DNA of 64,000 nt, from contig NZ_RYZR01000008.1 of assembly GCF_003977615.1 (NCBI RefSeq), forward strand, positions 62,001 to 126,000. The letters are read 5' to 3'. The stretch is from Dyella dinghuensis. GTDB taxonomy: Bacteria > Pseudomonadota > Gammaproteobacteria > Xanthomonadales > Rhodanobacteraceae. Shown here piece by piece: positions 46,585 through 56,440 of this stretch (position 1 is the stretch's first letter; each line of letters opens with the position of its first letter). The notes beneath the pieces were generated by a model, which had not been told where the DNA came from, ran no database searches, and was given only the letters and a program-made list of their open reading frames with translations. The translations under genes and the position numbers were made by a program.

Positions 46585-48062
46585 GCAACTTCTGCTGTGA
46601 CGTTGGGTTCTTCAACGCGCAACACACACAATCCCGCAATCAGCAAACTCGCACCGCCCAATGCCAATGCATAAATGGGTTGCGCGTGGAAAAACACGCG
46701 CAACAACAAACCCAATATGCTGGCGGCGAGCAGTTGCGGAATCACGATAAAGAAATTGAAGATGCCCATGTAAACGCCCATCTTCTCGGCGGGCAAATTG
46801 TCCGACAGCAACGCATACGGCAGCGAAAGAATCGACGCCCACGCAAAACCGACGCCCACCATCGGCAACAACAGCCAGTTGGGATCGCGAATCAGCAGAA
46901 ACGCGGCAAGGCCCAAGCCACCCAACCACAGATTGATCAGATGGCTGACGCGCAAACCCACGCGGCGAACCATCAACGGAATCACCAGCGCAGCAAGCGC
47001 GGCAAAACCGTTATACGCGGCGAACAGTACGCCGACCCAATTAGCGCCGTTGTTGTAAGCCTCCGATTGCGGATCGGTGCTACCGAAATGCATCTGCGCG
47101 ACACCGGCGGTGGTGTAGATCCACATGGCGAACAGCGCAAACCATGAGAAGAATTGCACCCACGCCAGCTTTCGCATGGCCGGTGGCATGGTATGCAGAT
47201 CGCTCATCACCTGCGTGACCACGCCTTGTCGCACACCCGCGCTCAACCACCATTGGGACAGGCCATAAGCAATCAGGCCACCCGCAAGCAGATAGAGCTC
47301 TTTTTCCAGAGCGTAGACGTAGACAAGCCACGCACCGACTGCACCCAACGCCAACCAGACCATGCCACGGCCCATGGCATGGCTACGATCGATCACTGTC
47401 TCCGTGTGCGTCACCGCATCGGCAAATTTACGCAACTGATCAGGCGGGTATTCGCGTGTAGACAGCACAGTCCATAGAACCGAGCCGAGCAACACGACAC
47501 CGCCGATGTAGAACGCATCGCGCACCGTGGCAGGAATGCCGCCGGGCCCTGCCACGTTACTCACGCCGAGGCGCGCCAGGAGATAGGGAAGCAACGATGC
47601 AACCACCGCGCCGATGCCAATAAAGAAACTCTGCATTGCGTAGCCCAACGGCCGCTGGCTTGTCGGCAACTGATCGCCAACGAAGGCACGGAAGGGCTCC
47701 ATCGAAACATTGATCGATGCATCCATCATCCACAGTAATGTCGCAGCGACCCACAACACACCCGAATTGGGCATCCACAGCAACGCCAACGTCGTGAGCA
47801 CGGCGCCTGCCAGAAAGTACGGACGTCGACGCCCCAGTGCTCCCCACGTGCGATCCGACGCATAACCGATCAGCGGCTGCACGATGAGACCGGTGAGCGG
47901 CGCAGCGATCCACAGCGCTGGAATGTCCGTGACGCCCGCACCGAGTGTCTGGAAGATGCGGCTGACATTGGCATTTTGCAGCGCAAAGGCGAACTGGATG
48001 CCCAGAAAACCGAAACACATGTTCCATATCTGCCAGAACGACAGATTCGGTTTGCGGCTCAT
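46575..48062 (-). CDS. MFS transporter, GPH/SLC45 type (maltose-like sugar uptake)
   Basis: Inner-membrane transporter of 495 aa with about twelve hydrophobic segments. It shows WNMCFGFLGIQFAFALQNANVSRIF, GYASDRTWGALGRRRPYFL and SINVSMEPFRAFVGDQLP, typical of SLC45-type sucrose/maltose carriers such as Caulobacter MalY. It probably imports maltose or maltodextrins produced by the periplasmic enzymes of this locus. Its ATG overlaps the stop of the upstream glycosidase gene (ATGA), so they are translationally coupled. It is the last gene of the minus-strand sugar train. Confidence 0.9.
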   Translation of the reverse strand: MSRKPNLSFWQIWNMCFGFLGIQFAFALQNANVSRIFQTLGAGVTDIPALWIAAPLTGLIVQPLIGYASDRTWGALGRRRPYFLAGAVLTTLALLWMPNSGVLWVAATLLWMMDASINVSMEPFRAFVGDQLPTSQRPLGYAMQSFFIGIGAVVASLLPYLLARLGVSNVAGPGGIPATVRDAFYIGGVVLLGSVLWTVLSTREYPPDQLRKFADAVTHTETVIDRSHAMGRGMVWLALGAVGAWLVYVYALEKELYLLAGGLIAYGLSQWWLSAGVRQGVVTQVMSDLHTMPPAMRKLAWVQFFSWFALFAMWIYTTAGVAQMHFGSTDPQSEAYNNGANWVGVLFAAYNGFAALAALVIPLMVRRVGLRVSHLINLWLGGLGLAAFLLIRDPNWLLLPMVGVGFAWASILSLPYALLSDNLPAEKMGVYMGIFNFFIVIPQLLAASILGLLLRVFFHAQPIYALALGGASLLIAGLCVLRVEEPNVTAEVAQA

Positions 48063-50239
48063 GGCGCACCCGCCGCTGCCGACGCCGGCGAGATCAACAA
48101 ATCGCCCATGCGTGCGTCATTCAACGGCCCATCGACGCCGCCCTTGCCGCCCGTGTAATGCGCGAAGTGGCTCAGGTCGCTCATGTTGAAACCCTGATCC
48201 AGGTCGAAGCGGCAGGAAGCATTCGCTTTCGCCGTGACGATCGCATACGTCGAGGTTTGCTCGCCGACGCTGTGCGGCATGACGATGGGAACACGCTGCG
48301 TGGTGTTGCCATCGCAATTGACCACCAACATCTTCACGGCGGCCGTGACGCCGGTCGTGATCGGCCCGTGGTTGTTCTCGAATCGAAGCGCCACGCGATA
48401 ACTACCGGTTGCCGGTGCGATCCAATGCCGAGGCCAAGGGTCGGAAATACGTACGGGATCAGCGGCACACACCGTCGGGCTGTGCAGTGATTCCACACCG
48501 TGCTCGTCGACGCGCGTCGCACTGAAACACGGAGGCGCACCGACCTGAGCGACGTATGTGTTTCCGTCGACTCTGCCAAGGCGCTGCCCATCGGCGTAAA
48601 GCACGAACTTGCCATCTGCTTTCACACGCCAGCCCTTGCCTTCCACCGTAACCTCCGGCGCGTCGGGCGATGCCGGCGCGTAGAGGGTTGCATCGATATG
48701 CAACGGCGCTGACGGAACATCCACCGCTTTCAGGGTCACGATGGTTTCCGAACCGTGCACATGCGTTGCACCCGCTACAAGCAAATTGCCGTGCAAGGTG
48801 GCTGGGCGAACCAGCGTGATGGTGCGATCGGGCATCTGCAAACGAATGCGATCGTGGCGACCGAACAACATGGGTACCAGCGTCGTCGGAAGCTTGGGTT
48901 CGATATGGCCGCTCTGCGTCAAACCGAATACGCCCTCGCTGACCATATCCAGATACGCGGCGACAGACCAAAGCTGGCGTGGCGAATCCACGACGGGGCC
49001 ACTGAGTTTGCCTTCGTCGACATGTATCGATTGCGTCATCAGCTCGTAGTTTTCCATGTTCGAGCCGGACATCGCCGCGCCACGCATGATCGAGCGCAAT
49101 TCGTGTTCGATGCGATCCGGATCGTTCACAGTGCGTGCCGCGCGTAATGCATAAGCGCTTACGAATGGCCAGATGGCGCGGTTGTGATAAATCGGTTGGT
49201 CCGCACGCTCGGGCCAGATCACGGGGCTACCCGCCGGCCATGTCGGATAATTGTCGATTGCCTCGCGCGCCCGATCTCCGTCGGCGACACCGCTGGTAAC
49301 GGCCAATGCGGTGCCGAGCAGATCGTAGGTGTCGTAAGGCGTTCCGTCACCACCGATGTAACTCATGTACATGCGCCGGTCATCGCGCCAGAAGCGTGCA
49401 TTGATCGCTTGCTTGAGCGCGGCCGCCTGTTCCGAATACTGCTTTGCTTTGGCCGCATCGCCATGCGCATCGGCCTGATGCGCCGCAAGTTGCAGCGCCT
49501 GATAGTGCAAGACGTTTGTCGACAGCGCGTAGGATTGCGCGATGGAAACAACGTTATCCGCGGTCCACGCCGGATACGTCTGCTCGCGCCAATCCAGGAA
49601 CGATGTCTCGCCGCGATACAAACCAAAACTACTGTCGAAAGCGTACACGCGATCCTGCGCCAGCGTGTCGTTCAAGGCGCGGTAAACGTCATCAGCGAAG
49701 GCTTTGTCATCCAGCAAATGTCCGGCACCCAGGAACCAGACAACGCGATCGGTGCTGATCGGCCAGCTTCCGCCGGAACCGGTGTCCTGCATCACATACA
49801 GACCCTGCGGCAAAGACGGATCGCGGACCTCCGACAATTTGAAGCGCAAGCCGTTGCGTGCACGCGTCGCGTCGAACTTCCACAGTCCCAAATCAATCGA
49901 ATAAGAGAGATCGCGCGTCCACACGTACGGCCATTTCACGCCGGTAACAAAGCACGTGCATGGAATCGGTTGACCGTTGTCGAATGCGCCGTCCTGAATC
50001 GCGGTGACGGAATCCTGCTTGAGTTCATCCTGCGCCATCGCGAACAAACCATCGAACATCGGGCTGGCCGTGTCGGTGCGCATGAGCTGATGGGGAATAA
50101 TGCGTTTGCCGAAAGGACCCGTCAGCTCGAATCCTTGACCTGCGCTCACGCTCATCTGCGATGTCTGACCGCGCCAACCGATCTGATCGCGCCAGACATC
50201 ACCGGCGGCAAGCGCCACGATCATCACGACACTCAGCAT
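48059..50239 (-). CDS. Six-hairpin glycosidase-like protein, family unassigned
   Basis: Protein of 726 aa. A short hydrophobic N-terminus (MLSVVMIVALAAG) suggests export. The central part has the (alpha/alpha)6 toroid look, with WPYVWTRDLSYSIDLGLWKF, GSGGSWPISTDRVVWFLGAG, YPAWTADNVVSIAQSYAL and IYHNRAIWPFVSAYALRAA. A beta-rich C-terminal region may be a carbohydrate-binding or accessory domain. It does not show the GH15 or GH63 signatures I know, so no family is claimed. GGGAG precedes the ATG. It is coupled to the MFS gene, and operator copy 1 lies about 180 bp upstream. Confidence 0.65.
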   Translation of the reverse strand: MLSVVMIVALAAGDVWRDQIGWRGQTSQMSVSAGQGFELTGPFGKRIIPHQLMRTDTASPMFDGLFAMAQDELKQDSVTAIQDGAFDNGQPIPCTCFVTGVKWPYVWTRDLSYSIDLGLWKFDATRARNGLRFKLSEVRDPSLPQGLYVMQDTGSGGSWPISTDRVVWFLGAGHLLDDKAFADDVYRALNDTLAQDRVYAFDSSFGLYRGETSFLDWREQTYPAWTADNVVSIAQSYALSTNVLHYQALQLAAHQADAHGDAAKAKQYSEQAAALKQAINARFWRDDRRMYMSYIGGDGTPYDTYDLLGTALAVTSGVADGDRAREAIDNYPTWPAGSPVIWPERADQPIYHNRAIWPFVSAYALRAARTVNDPDRIEHELRSIMRGAAMSGSNMENYELMTQSIHVDEGKLSGPVVDSPRQLWSVAAYLDMVSEGVFGLTQSGHIEPKLPTTLVPMLFGRHDRIRLQMPDRTITLVRPATLHGNLLVAGATHVHGSETIVTLKAVDVPSAPLHIDATLYAPASPDAPEVTVEGKGWRVKADGKFVLYADGQRLGRVDGNTYVAQVGAPPCFSATRVDEHGVESLHSPTVCAADPVRISDPWPRHWIAPATGSYRVALRFENNHGPITTGVTAAVKMLVVNCDGNTTQRVPIVMPHSVGEQTSTYAIVTAKANASCRFDLDQGFNMSDLSHFAHYTGGKGGVDGPLNDARMGDLLISPASAAAGAP

Positions 50240-50415
50240 GCCATCTCCCGATGCAGACGAATGGATGTGCTAGCGGCCATCGATGGTCTTCTCCCGTACA
50301 ACGGTTATGTCACGATGCGACGTCGCGCACATGCTGCACTCGCAGCATTCATCGCAACGTTTTTCCGCATGAGCGACCGTGCATGGTAGGCAACGCGATG
50401 CCCGCTGGCAGCTTT

Positions 50416-50431
50416 ATGCATACGTATTCAT
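50416..50431. promoter_or_regulatory. Candidate LacI-type operator, copy 1
   Basis: ATGCATACGTATTCAT, a 16-base quasi-palindrome centred on ATACGTAT, in the 253-bp gap upstream of the six-hairpin glycosidase gene. The same site recurs at 59496-59511 and, on the other strand, at 59688-59703. The rest of the 50240-50492 gap shows no gene. Confidence 0.7.
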
Positions 50432-50492
50432 CCGTATGCGTTCTACGAACGCCGCACGCTGGCCACGCGCCAGCGCCGCGACGATGCGCTGT

Positions 50493-52049
50493 TTAGTGCA
50501 GCTCAACGACCACCAGCCCCTGCGGGGGGATATCGAGCGTGAGATGGCCGTTCTGCAAGGCGACCGATTCCGACGGCGCCATCTTTCCGGCCGCACGAAG
50601 TTGCTGGATCTGTTCGCGGCTCGGGAACGGAGGGCGTCCCATGCGATCGAATGCGGCGATGACATTGCCGTGCGTTTCGTCCAGGCGCCACACCGTCGCG
50701 TTGGCATTAGCGCCCAGATGCGATACGTCGACATCGAAGTGCTTGACGTTGCCTTTCGGTTCGCCAGGCGTGTAGTCGGCTGTATCGCCTACGGGCGGTG
50801 CGTAATTCCATAGCGCCAGCACCACGGTGCCGTCGGCGCGGCGCGTCGCCAGCGCCGTATCGGAGGCAAGCGGAAGACGCATATCGCCAAGATGGTGCAG
50901 CATCGCGAATGCGTTGAACGCAGGCTTCTCGATGCGATCTTCGGCGATCAAACCGAAGCCGCCGTAGAACGGTGTACGCACGACGCCCTGCTCTTCGAAC
51001 ACATCGGAGAACGACCAGTAACTCATGATCGCCACCTTGCCCGCGCATTCGCGGATCGTGTTCGCCATCCACGGACCCATGTAGATCGAATCGGTGACGT
51101 TCGGCAAATTGGCGTAAGAGGCGTTGTATTCGCTGAAGATCAGCGGCAGCTTCGGAAGCGGTGAAGCGGCGATCTCCTTGTGCACTTTGTCGACGGAACG
51201 GCACACCATGTCCGAGCGAGGAATGTTTTCATCCGTCTTGAACACGTTTTGCGCCGTGTCGTCGCCATACACATGCGTGCTGACGAAATCCACTGGCACG
51301 TTCGCGTCGCGCACGTGCTTGAGGAAAACAGGCACCCACGCCGCCTGCGCCGTGCTCGGACCACCGACGCGCAAGCGTTGGTCGACGGACTTCAAATCGC
51401 GTGCCGTGTGATCGTAAAGCGTGAAGTACGTCGATTGTTCGGGTGTGCCGCCCCAGAACTGCAGATTCGGCTCGTTCCATACCTCGAAGTACCAGGTCGA
51501 CACTTCATCGATGCCATAGCGCGCAATCAGATGCTGCGCAAACGCGCGAATCATCGCGTCCCAATCCGCATAGTCTTTCGGCGGCATCACATTGGGGTGA
51601 TACCAAAAGTCGTGCACCTTCGACGGATCGGAACTGATTTCCGGCGGCATGAAGCTCAGCTCGACGAACGGCTTTACGCCACGCTCGAGCAGGCCGTCGT
51701 AAATCTGATCGACGTATGAAAAGTTGTAGCTGATGTGTCCGGCGGCATCGCGCTGCACGAGTCCGACATCGTGATCGAAAATGCCGTGGAAGCGGATGTA
51801 GCCGAAACCGGTGGCGTCATGCACCGCCTCCAGATCCTTCCGGTAGTCGTCGCGTAGGGCGAGCGAGGCACGCCCCGAACCGAACATCTGTTCCCAGAAG
51901 TGCGGGAACGGCGTACCGGTTGCGGTGGCGTCCACCTTCAGTTGGACGGTGTCGCTGGAGGGGGTAGCGGCGTGTGCCGCGCCGGCGACTAACAAGGCAG
52001 CCGCGCAAAGGCTGAGTGCAAGACGGCGGAATGAAGGTTGGTCTGACAT
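50493..52049 (-). CDS. GH39-family glycosidase (beta-xylosidase-like)
   Basis: Exported glycosidase of 518 aa with signal peptide ALSLCAAALLVAGAAHA. A (beta/alpha)8 domain carries the GH39 acid/base in FEVWNEPN (E193) and the nucleophile in IFSEYNAS (E307), plus RFHGIFDHDVG near the N-terminus. GH39 enzymes are retaining beta-xylosidases or alpha-iduronidases, so its presence in an alpha-glucan locus is unexpected. The ATG at 52049 has AGGGA six bases upstream. A perfect GTAAACGTTTAC palindrome lies upstream, unlike the operators of the other genes. Confidence 0.85.
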   Translation of the reverse strand: MSDQPSFRRLALSLCAAALLVAGAAHAATPSSDTVQLKVDATATGTPFPHFWEQMFGSGRASLALRDDYRKDLEAVHDATGFGYIRFHGIFDHDVGLVQRDAAGHISYNFSYVDQIYDGLLERGVKPFVELSFMPPEISSDPSKVHDFWYHPNVMPPKDYADWDAMIRAFAQHLIARYGIDEVSTWYFEVWNEPNLQFWGGTPEQSTYFTLYDHTARDLKSVDQRLRVGGPSTAQAAWVPVFLKHVRDANVPVDFVSTHVYGDDTAQNVFKTDENIPRSDMVCRSVDKVHKEIAASPLPKLPLIFSEYNASYANLPNVTDSIYMGPWMANTIRECAGKVAIMSYWSFSDVFEEQGVVRTPFYGGFGLIAEDRIEKPAFNAFAMLHHLGDMRLPLASDTALATRRADGTVVLALWNYAPPVGDTADYTPGEPKGNVKHFDVDVSHLGANANATVWRLDETHGNVIAAFDRMGRPPFPSREQIQQLRAAGKMAPSESVALQNGHLTLDIPPQGLVVVELH

Positions 52050-52096
52050 GGCGATTCCCTGAAGCGGCAGTCCACCGGGGTGGATGCGTCCCGGCA

Positions 52097-52110
52097 TGTA
52101 AACGTTTACT
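52097..52110. promoter_or_regulatory. LacI/CcpA-type palindrome upstream of the GH39 gene
   Basis: Perfect palindrome GTAAACGTTTAC (52098-52109) preceded by T, 48 bp before the GH39 start. The form TGTAAACGTTTACA is a classic LacI-family half-site pair. It differs from the ATACGTAT-centred sites of the rest of the locus, implying another regulator. Confidence 0.65.
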
Positions 52111-52182
52111 TCCTTGACCGGGAAGTCTCTTACAGAAGGGGCTTCACGTCCATCGGACCCGTTTTGACGATGGCTGCGCGGC

Positions 52183-54552
52183 TTAAGGGCCGGCCGTATG
52201 GAGGCTTATCTGGCGGTCCTGGCCGGCAGCGAGCTGAATCAGGGTCACCGGCCCATAACGATCATGGCCGATCGCCCACCCCTCGCCCTTCTCCGCCTGC
52301 AAGGCCTCGGCGCTGCCGACGGATTTAAGCGTGTCGCTCCCGCTGCTGACGGCTGTGGCGGTGACGCCGTGAATCTTGACGAGGTAGTACTTCAACGCCG
52401 GCTTGTAGCTGCCGTGCGCCGCTTCGGTCGTGAAGACAACATCGCCGCCCTTGCGTTGTGCGGTTATCCGTTGCGAGAAGTACGCGCCGTGTTCGTAAGC
52501 GTAGGTCTTGCCGTCGTCATCGTAGTAATCGAAGTGCGTGAGCGATGTGGCAGGGAAGACATCCACCGACAATTCGGCCAACGGATCCTGGCCGACGAAA
52601 TCCATCGCCGGGCCGGTTGGAATGATCGCGCCTTCACGGATGAAGAGCGGGATATCGCTCCATGTCTTGCTGTCGACCGCATAGCGGATCGTCTGACCGC
52701 CTTGGTATACCGTGCCCTTGAAGTAATCGATCCACGTGCCCGCCGGCAAATAGATGTCCTTTTGCGTTTGACCTTTTCCAACGATGGGCGAAACGAGCAA
52801 GCCATCGCCGAACATCCATGCATCGATGTCATCGCGGACGTGCGTGTCATCCGGATAATCAAACGTGAGCGGGCGCACGAGGCCAACGCCATCGGTCGTT
52901 GCCGCGCGTTCGTAACTGTAGATGTACGGAATCAATGCATAACGCAGGCGGATCGCGTCTGTCGCGGCTTTTTCGGCCGTCGGCCCATAAAGCCACGGTT
53001 GACGCTTCTCCCCGAAGGTACCGTGCACACGGAAAATCGGCACGAAGGCGGCAAACTGGATCCAGCGTGCGTAGTTTTCGTCATCCGGATGACCCTTGAA
53101 GCCACCGCTATCCATGCCCCACTTCATTTCGCCGACGTTGATCGCGCTGAGCATGCGTTGACGCTGCGCTGCCATGGCGTCGAAGCCGGTGTCGATGTCG
53201 CCAGACCATAGGCCGTAGGCGTAGCGCTGTGCGCCAAGATAGAAATCGCGATTGATCGACCACACGCGAATCGGCGTGTACGCGCGTTGTCCGTCGTAAA
53301 GCGCACGTTGCATGTTGAGGAACTGCGTGTCGCTGTCGGTATCGTCGGCTTCGTCATTCCACCAACCGACAATGCCGGTATCGAACGCATGCTTCAGCTG
53401 CGTGTTGAAGAACCACGTGCGTACGGCAGGCTGATTGAAATCCACTTCGCGCACGGGCTTGAGCGAAAAGTAATCCGTGTTCTGCGGGCGACTCTTGAAC
53501 CAATAACCATGTTCCTGCGCGTAGCGGCCTTCCACCGTATCTACGTGGATGCGCGGTTTCATGATGCCGGTCATGTGCATGCCAAGCTTGTCCATCTCGG
53601 CTTTCAACGCACCGCTTGGACCATCCGGAAATTTCGTGGCATTCCAGCGGAACTCGCCGTAGTTGTCGTCACCCCAGGCTTTCCAGTCGAAATCGAAGGT
53701 GAAGTTGTCGATCGGAATATGCCGCGTGCGATACCCCTGCACGATGCTCTGCAATTCCTTCTGATCGATGCCCCATTGGCTGTTGGTAAAACCCATCGCC
53801 CATTTCGGGAACAGCGGCGGCGCACCGCTAAGGTCCGCGAGCGCGGCAAAGATTTGCGGCGGCTTGCCCGCGATCACGTCGTAGCTGACATCCATACGAC
53901 TGATGCCTGTGATCTGCACATGCCCGGCGGCCAGATCGAACTTGGCCCCCACCGTATCGACCAGCAGGCCGTAGCCGCTGGTGCTCCACACGAACGGGCC
54001 GCCCGGATAACCCTGCTCACCGGCTTTCACGATCTGCACGCCCTTGCGCAGCAATCCGCCTGTTGCCGGTTCAAAGGCATCGTAGCCACCGATACCGTAA
54101 AGCGAATCGCCTGCGTCGTGCTGCAGATCGATCTGGCCGTCCATGAGGGAAGCGGGGTCGGTCTGCAACAGCGTATGCCCTTGCGCATCGGCAATGGTCA
54201 GGCTTGCCTTGTGTTTGTCCCAGATGACGGTCAATGCATCGGTTGCCACCGAGGCGCTGTCCGCCGTCGTCGTGACATGCAGGTTAGCCAGATCGCCATG
54301 TGCGGCATGAGGATCCATCACCACGCCCGGCGGTGTGCTGATGTGATCGGGCATGCCGTGAATCTGCAGTACGTTCGGCGCGAGGAAACGCAAGCTGATG
54401 CGATCCTTGCCGCGTACCAGATCGATGCCGTGCGCATCGGCATGTTCGAGCTGAAAGTTTGGACCGGCTGACTTCACAGGCGGCACCGCCAGGATCGGGA
54501 ACGCGACCGTCGACAAGAGGCCGCATATGGCCAAGTTACGCAGTGTTGTCAT
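52183..54552 (-). CDS. GH31-family alpha-glucosidase
   Basis: Exported enzyme of 789 aa with signal peptide (LRNLAICGLLSTVAFPILA). The GH31 barrel shows the nucleophile-region GWWNDEADDTD and KWGMDSGGFKG, and the N-terminal beta-sandwich and C-terminal beta domains are complete. GH31 enzymes release glucose or xylose from alpha-linked oligosaccharides. AAGGA lies upstream of the ATG. It sits between the GH13 and GH39 genes on the same strand. A GGGCGC-GATA-GCGCCC hairpin at 54601-54616 lies in the gap to the GH13 gene, without a clear T-run. The precise specificity (alpha-glucosidase or alpha-xylosidase) is open. Confidence 0.88.
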   Translation of the reverse strand: MTTLRNLAICGLLSTVAFPILAVPPVKSAGPNFQLEHADAHGIDLVRGKDRISLRFLAPNVLQIHGMPDHISTPPGVVMDPHAAHGDLANLHVTTTADSASVATDALTVIWDKHKASLTIADAQGHTLLQTDPASLMDGQIDLQHDAGDSLYGIGGYDAFEPATGGLLRKGVQIVKAGEQGYPGGPFVWSTSGYGLLVDTVGAKFDLAAGHVQITGISRMDVSYDVIAGKPPQIFAALADLSGAPPLFPKWAMGFTNSQWGIDQKELQSIVQGYRTRHIPIDNFTFDFDWKAWGDDNYGEFRWNATKFPDGPSGALKAEMDKLGMHMTGIMKPRIHVDTVEGRYAQEHGYWFKSRPQNTDYFSLKPVREVDFNQPAVRTWFFNTQLKHAFDTGIVGWWNDEADDTDSDTQFLNMQRALYDGQRAYTPIRVWSINRDFYLGAQRYAYGLWSGDIDTGFDAMAAQRQRMLSAINVGEMKWGMDSGGFKGHPDDENYARWIQFAAFVPIFRVHGTFGEKRQPWLYGPTAEKAATDAIRLRYALIPYIYSYERAATTDGVGLVRPLTFDYPDDTHVRDDIDAWMFGDGLLVSPIVGKGQTQKDIYLPAGTWIDYFKGTVYQGGQTIRYAVDSKTWSDIPLFIREGAIIPTGPAMDFVGQDPLAELSVDVFPATSLTHFDYYDDDGKTYAYEHGAYFSQRITAQRKGGDVVFTTEAAHGSYKPALKYYLVKIHGVTATAVSSGSDTLKSVGSAEALQAEKGEGWAIGHDRYGPVTLIQLAAGQDRQISLHTAGP

Positions 54553-54708
54553 CCAACCGTCCTTCTTCAGTACAGGATCGCCCGAGCACAGCCCAAGCGC
54601 GGGCGCGATAGCGCCCGACTATAACCAGATGTCTCGTATAAGGGGATAACGCGTGGCCGTCCATACCGGCCTAAGCGGATTGTTACATCCGCTCACGCAG
54701 CGTCCGTT

Positions 54709-56274
54709 TCAGTGCAGGATCGCACTGCCATAAGGCGGCAGGCTTAGCTGCCCCCGGGTCACCGTGGCGCCCGGCGTGCTTTGCACGAGAATCGTCGCAT
54801 TCGGCAACGCTGCGCCCAGCGATACGGTTCGCGTATCGCGCGAGAGGTTATGCACGACCAGCACGCGGGATTGCGCATCCTGCAGCGTATACGCAAGCAC
54901 ATGGGGATCATCGACGGGCACGTTGTGCAGCACGCCGTCCCTCAGTGCGCTGATCTGCGTGCGCCAGCCGATCAAGCTGCGATAGAGCTTGAGCAGCGAA
55001 TTCGGATCGGTCTCTTCGGCTTCGACGGAAACGTCCGGACCATCGCTCGTGCTCCACGTTTTCCAGCTCGCCACACCGGGACCGCTGTTGCGATACCAGC
55101 GCATCGGTTCGCGGATATCTTCGTCGGGCTTGATGCCTTGCATGCCCAACTCTTCGCCGTAGTAGATGAACGGGTGACCCGGCAGTGTCAGCAGCAGCGC
55201 TGCGGCAAGACGCATATGCGCCGTGTTGCCCTCGAGTTCGCTCATCACGCGGTTCTGATCGTGGTTGGTCAGAAACGGTGCGTCGTCGAATTGGCCATCC
55301 GCATGTGCGCGATACGCAGCGTAGGTATATTCCAGTCCCGTGCCGATACCGAGATTGCGCTCCTGCCGCACACTGTTGAGCAATTGCGTGGCGAGCGGAA
55401 AATTGAACACCGTGTTCAACGGGCCCATGTACGGCACCAGATCGTCCGGATTCTGGCGCGCCACTTCGCCGACCAGCCACACGTTCGGGTCCGCCGCTTC
55501 CAGGCCGTGGCGATATTCGCTCCACCACGTCACGTTCTTTTTCAACGCAACGGGGCTATCCATGTCGGATCGTAGATCGTCATAGATGTGCTGGGCTGCG
55601 TCGAGACGAAAACCATCCACACCCTGCTTCAACCAGAAGCGACCGACGTCGATCATTTCCTTGCGCACCGCGGGATTGTCGTAATTGAGATCGGGCATCG
55701 CGCTCGTGAAAACGCCGACGTAATACTGACCATTCGGCGCGCGATGCCATGCGGGACCACCGGTGGCGCTGATCGCATGCAGATCGCTCTGCGGCGTAGC
55801 CCATACGTACCAATCGTGATGCGGATCTTTCGGATTCTGCGCCGCCTTGAACCACGGATGCTGATCGCTGGTGTGATTGATCACCATGTCCATCACGACC
55901 TTGATGCCGCGCTTGTGCGCTTCATCCAGCAATCGCTTGAAATCCTGCATCGTGCCGTATTGCGGACTGATGCCTTCGTAATCGGTGATGTCGTAACCGT
56001 GATAACTGGGCGACGGATTGATCGGCATCAACCAGATGCCGCTCACGCCCAGCGACTTGATGTAATCGAGTTTGGCAGTAATGCCATTGATGTCGCCCAC
56101 GCCATCGCCATTGCTGTCGTAGAAGGCGCGAACAAAAATTTCGTAGTAGACGCCGGATGATTGCGCCGATGGCTTCGTTGCCGAATTGCCCTCTTTCGCA
56201 CCAGCAGGGAGCGCCAGCACAAGCATCACCATAGCCATGGTGATAGCGCGAATGACGGGGCGAATCTTTGACAT
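54709..56274 (-). CDS. Periplasmic GH13 alpha-amylase
   Basis: Exported alpha-amylase-type enzyme of 521 aa with signal peptide MAMVMLVLALPAGA. The catalytic triad is complete: D225 in DGFRLDAAQ, E270 in LVGEVARQ and D339 in FLTNHDQNR. The barrel opens with YYEIFVRAFYDSNGDGVGD. It would cleave maltodextrins after entry through the TonB-dependent receptor encoded just upstream. The ATG at 56274 gives the signal peptide; the longer frame adds 36 unlikely residues. It is the second gene of the minus-strand sugar train. Confidence 0.92.
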   Translation of the reverse strand: MSKIRPVIRAITMAMVMLVLALPAGAKEGNSATKPSAQSSGVYYEIFVRAFYDSNGDGVGDINGITAKLDYIKSLGVSGIWLMPINPSPSYHGYDITDYEGISPQYGTMQDFKRLLDEAHKRGIKVVMDMVINHTSDQHPWFKAAQNPKDPHHDWYVWATPQSDLHAISATGGPAWHRAPNGQYYVGVFTSAMPDLNYDNPAVRKEMIDVGRFWLKQGVDGFRLDAAQHIYDDLRSDMDSPVALKKNVTWWSEYRHGLEAADPNVWLVGEVARQNPDDLVPYMGPLNTVFNFPLATQLLNSVRQERNLGIGTGLEYTYAAYRAHADGQFDDAPFLTNHDQNRVMSELEGNTAHMRLAAALLLTLPGHPFIYYGEELGMQGIKPDEDIREPMRWYRNSGPGVASWKTWSTSDGPDVSVEAEETDPNSLLKLYRSLIGWRTQISALRDGVLHNVPVDDPHVLAYTLQDAQSRVLVVHNLSRDTRTVSLGAALPNATILVQSTPGATVTRGQLSLPPYGSAILH

Positions 56275-56361
56275 GCAGGGTTCCCGGGGATGGAGTGTCG
56301 TTGTCATGGCATCGGCTGCACAAGCGTGTCGACAACGACTAGGGCGAACCGGGCCTCGCCT

Positions 56362-56397
56362 GAAAAGAACCCGGTTCCGCAACAGCGCGGAACCGGG
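56362..56397 (-). terminator. Intrinsic terminator of the TonB receptor gene
   Basis: On the minus strand CCCGGTTCCGC/GCGGAACCGGG with a six-base loop, followed by TTCTTTTC, lies 44 bp after the receptor stop codon. It would limit read-through to the downstream GH13 gene. Confidence 0.85.
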
Positions 56398-56440
56398 GAG
56401 GGAGTCGACTTGGCGCCATGAGAAAACGCCAGGCGATGGA

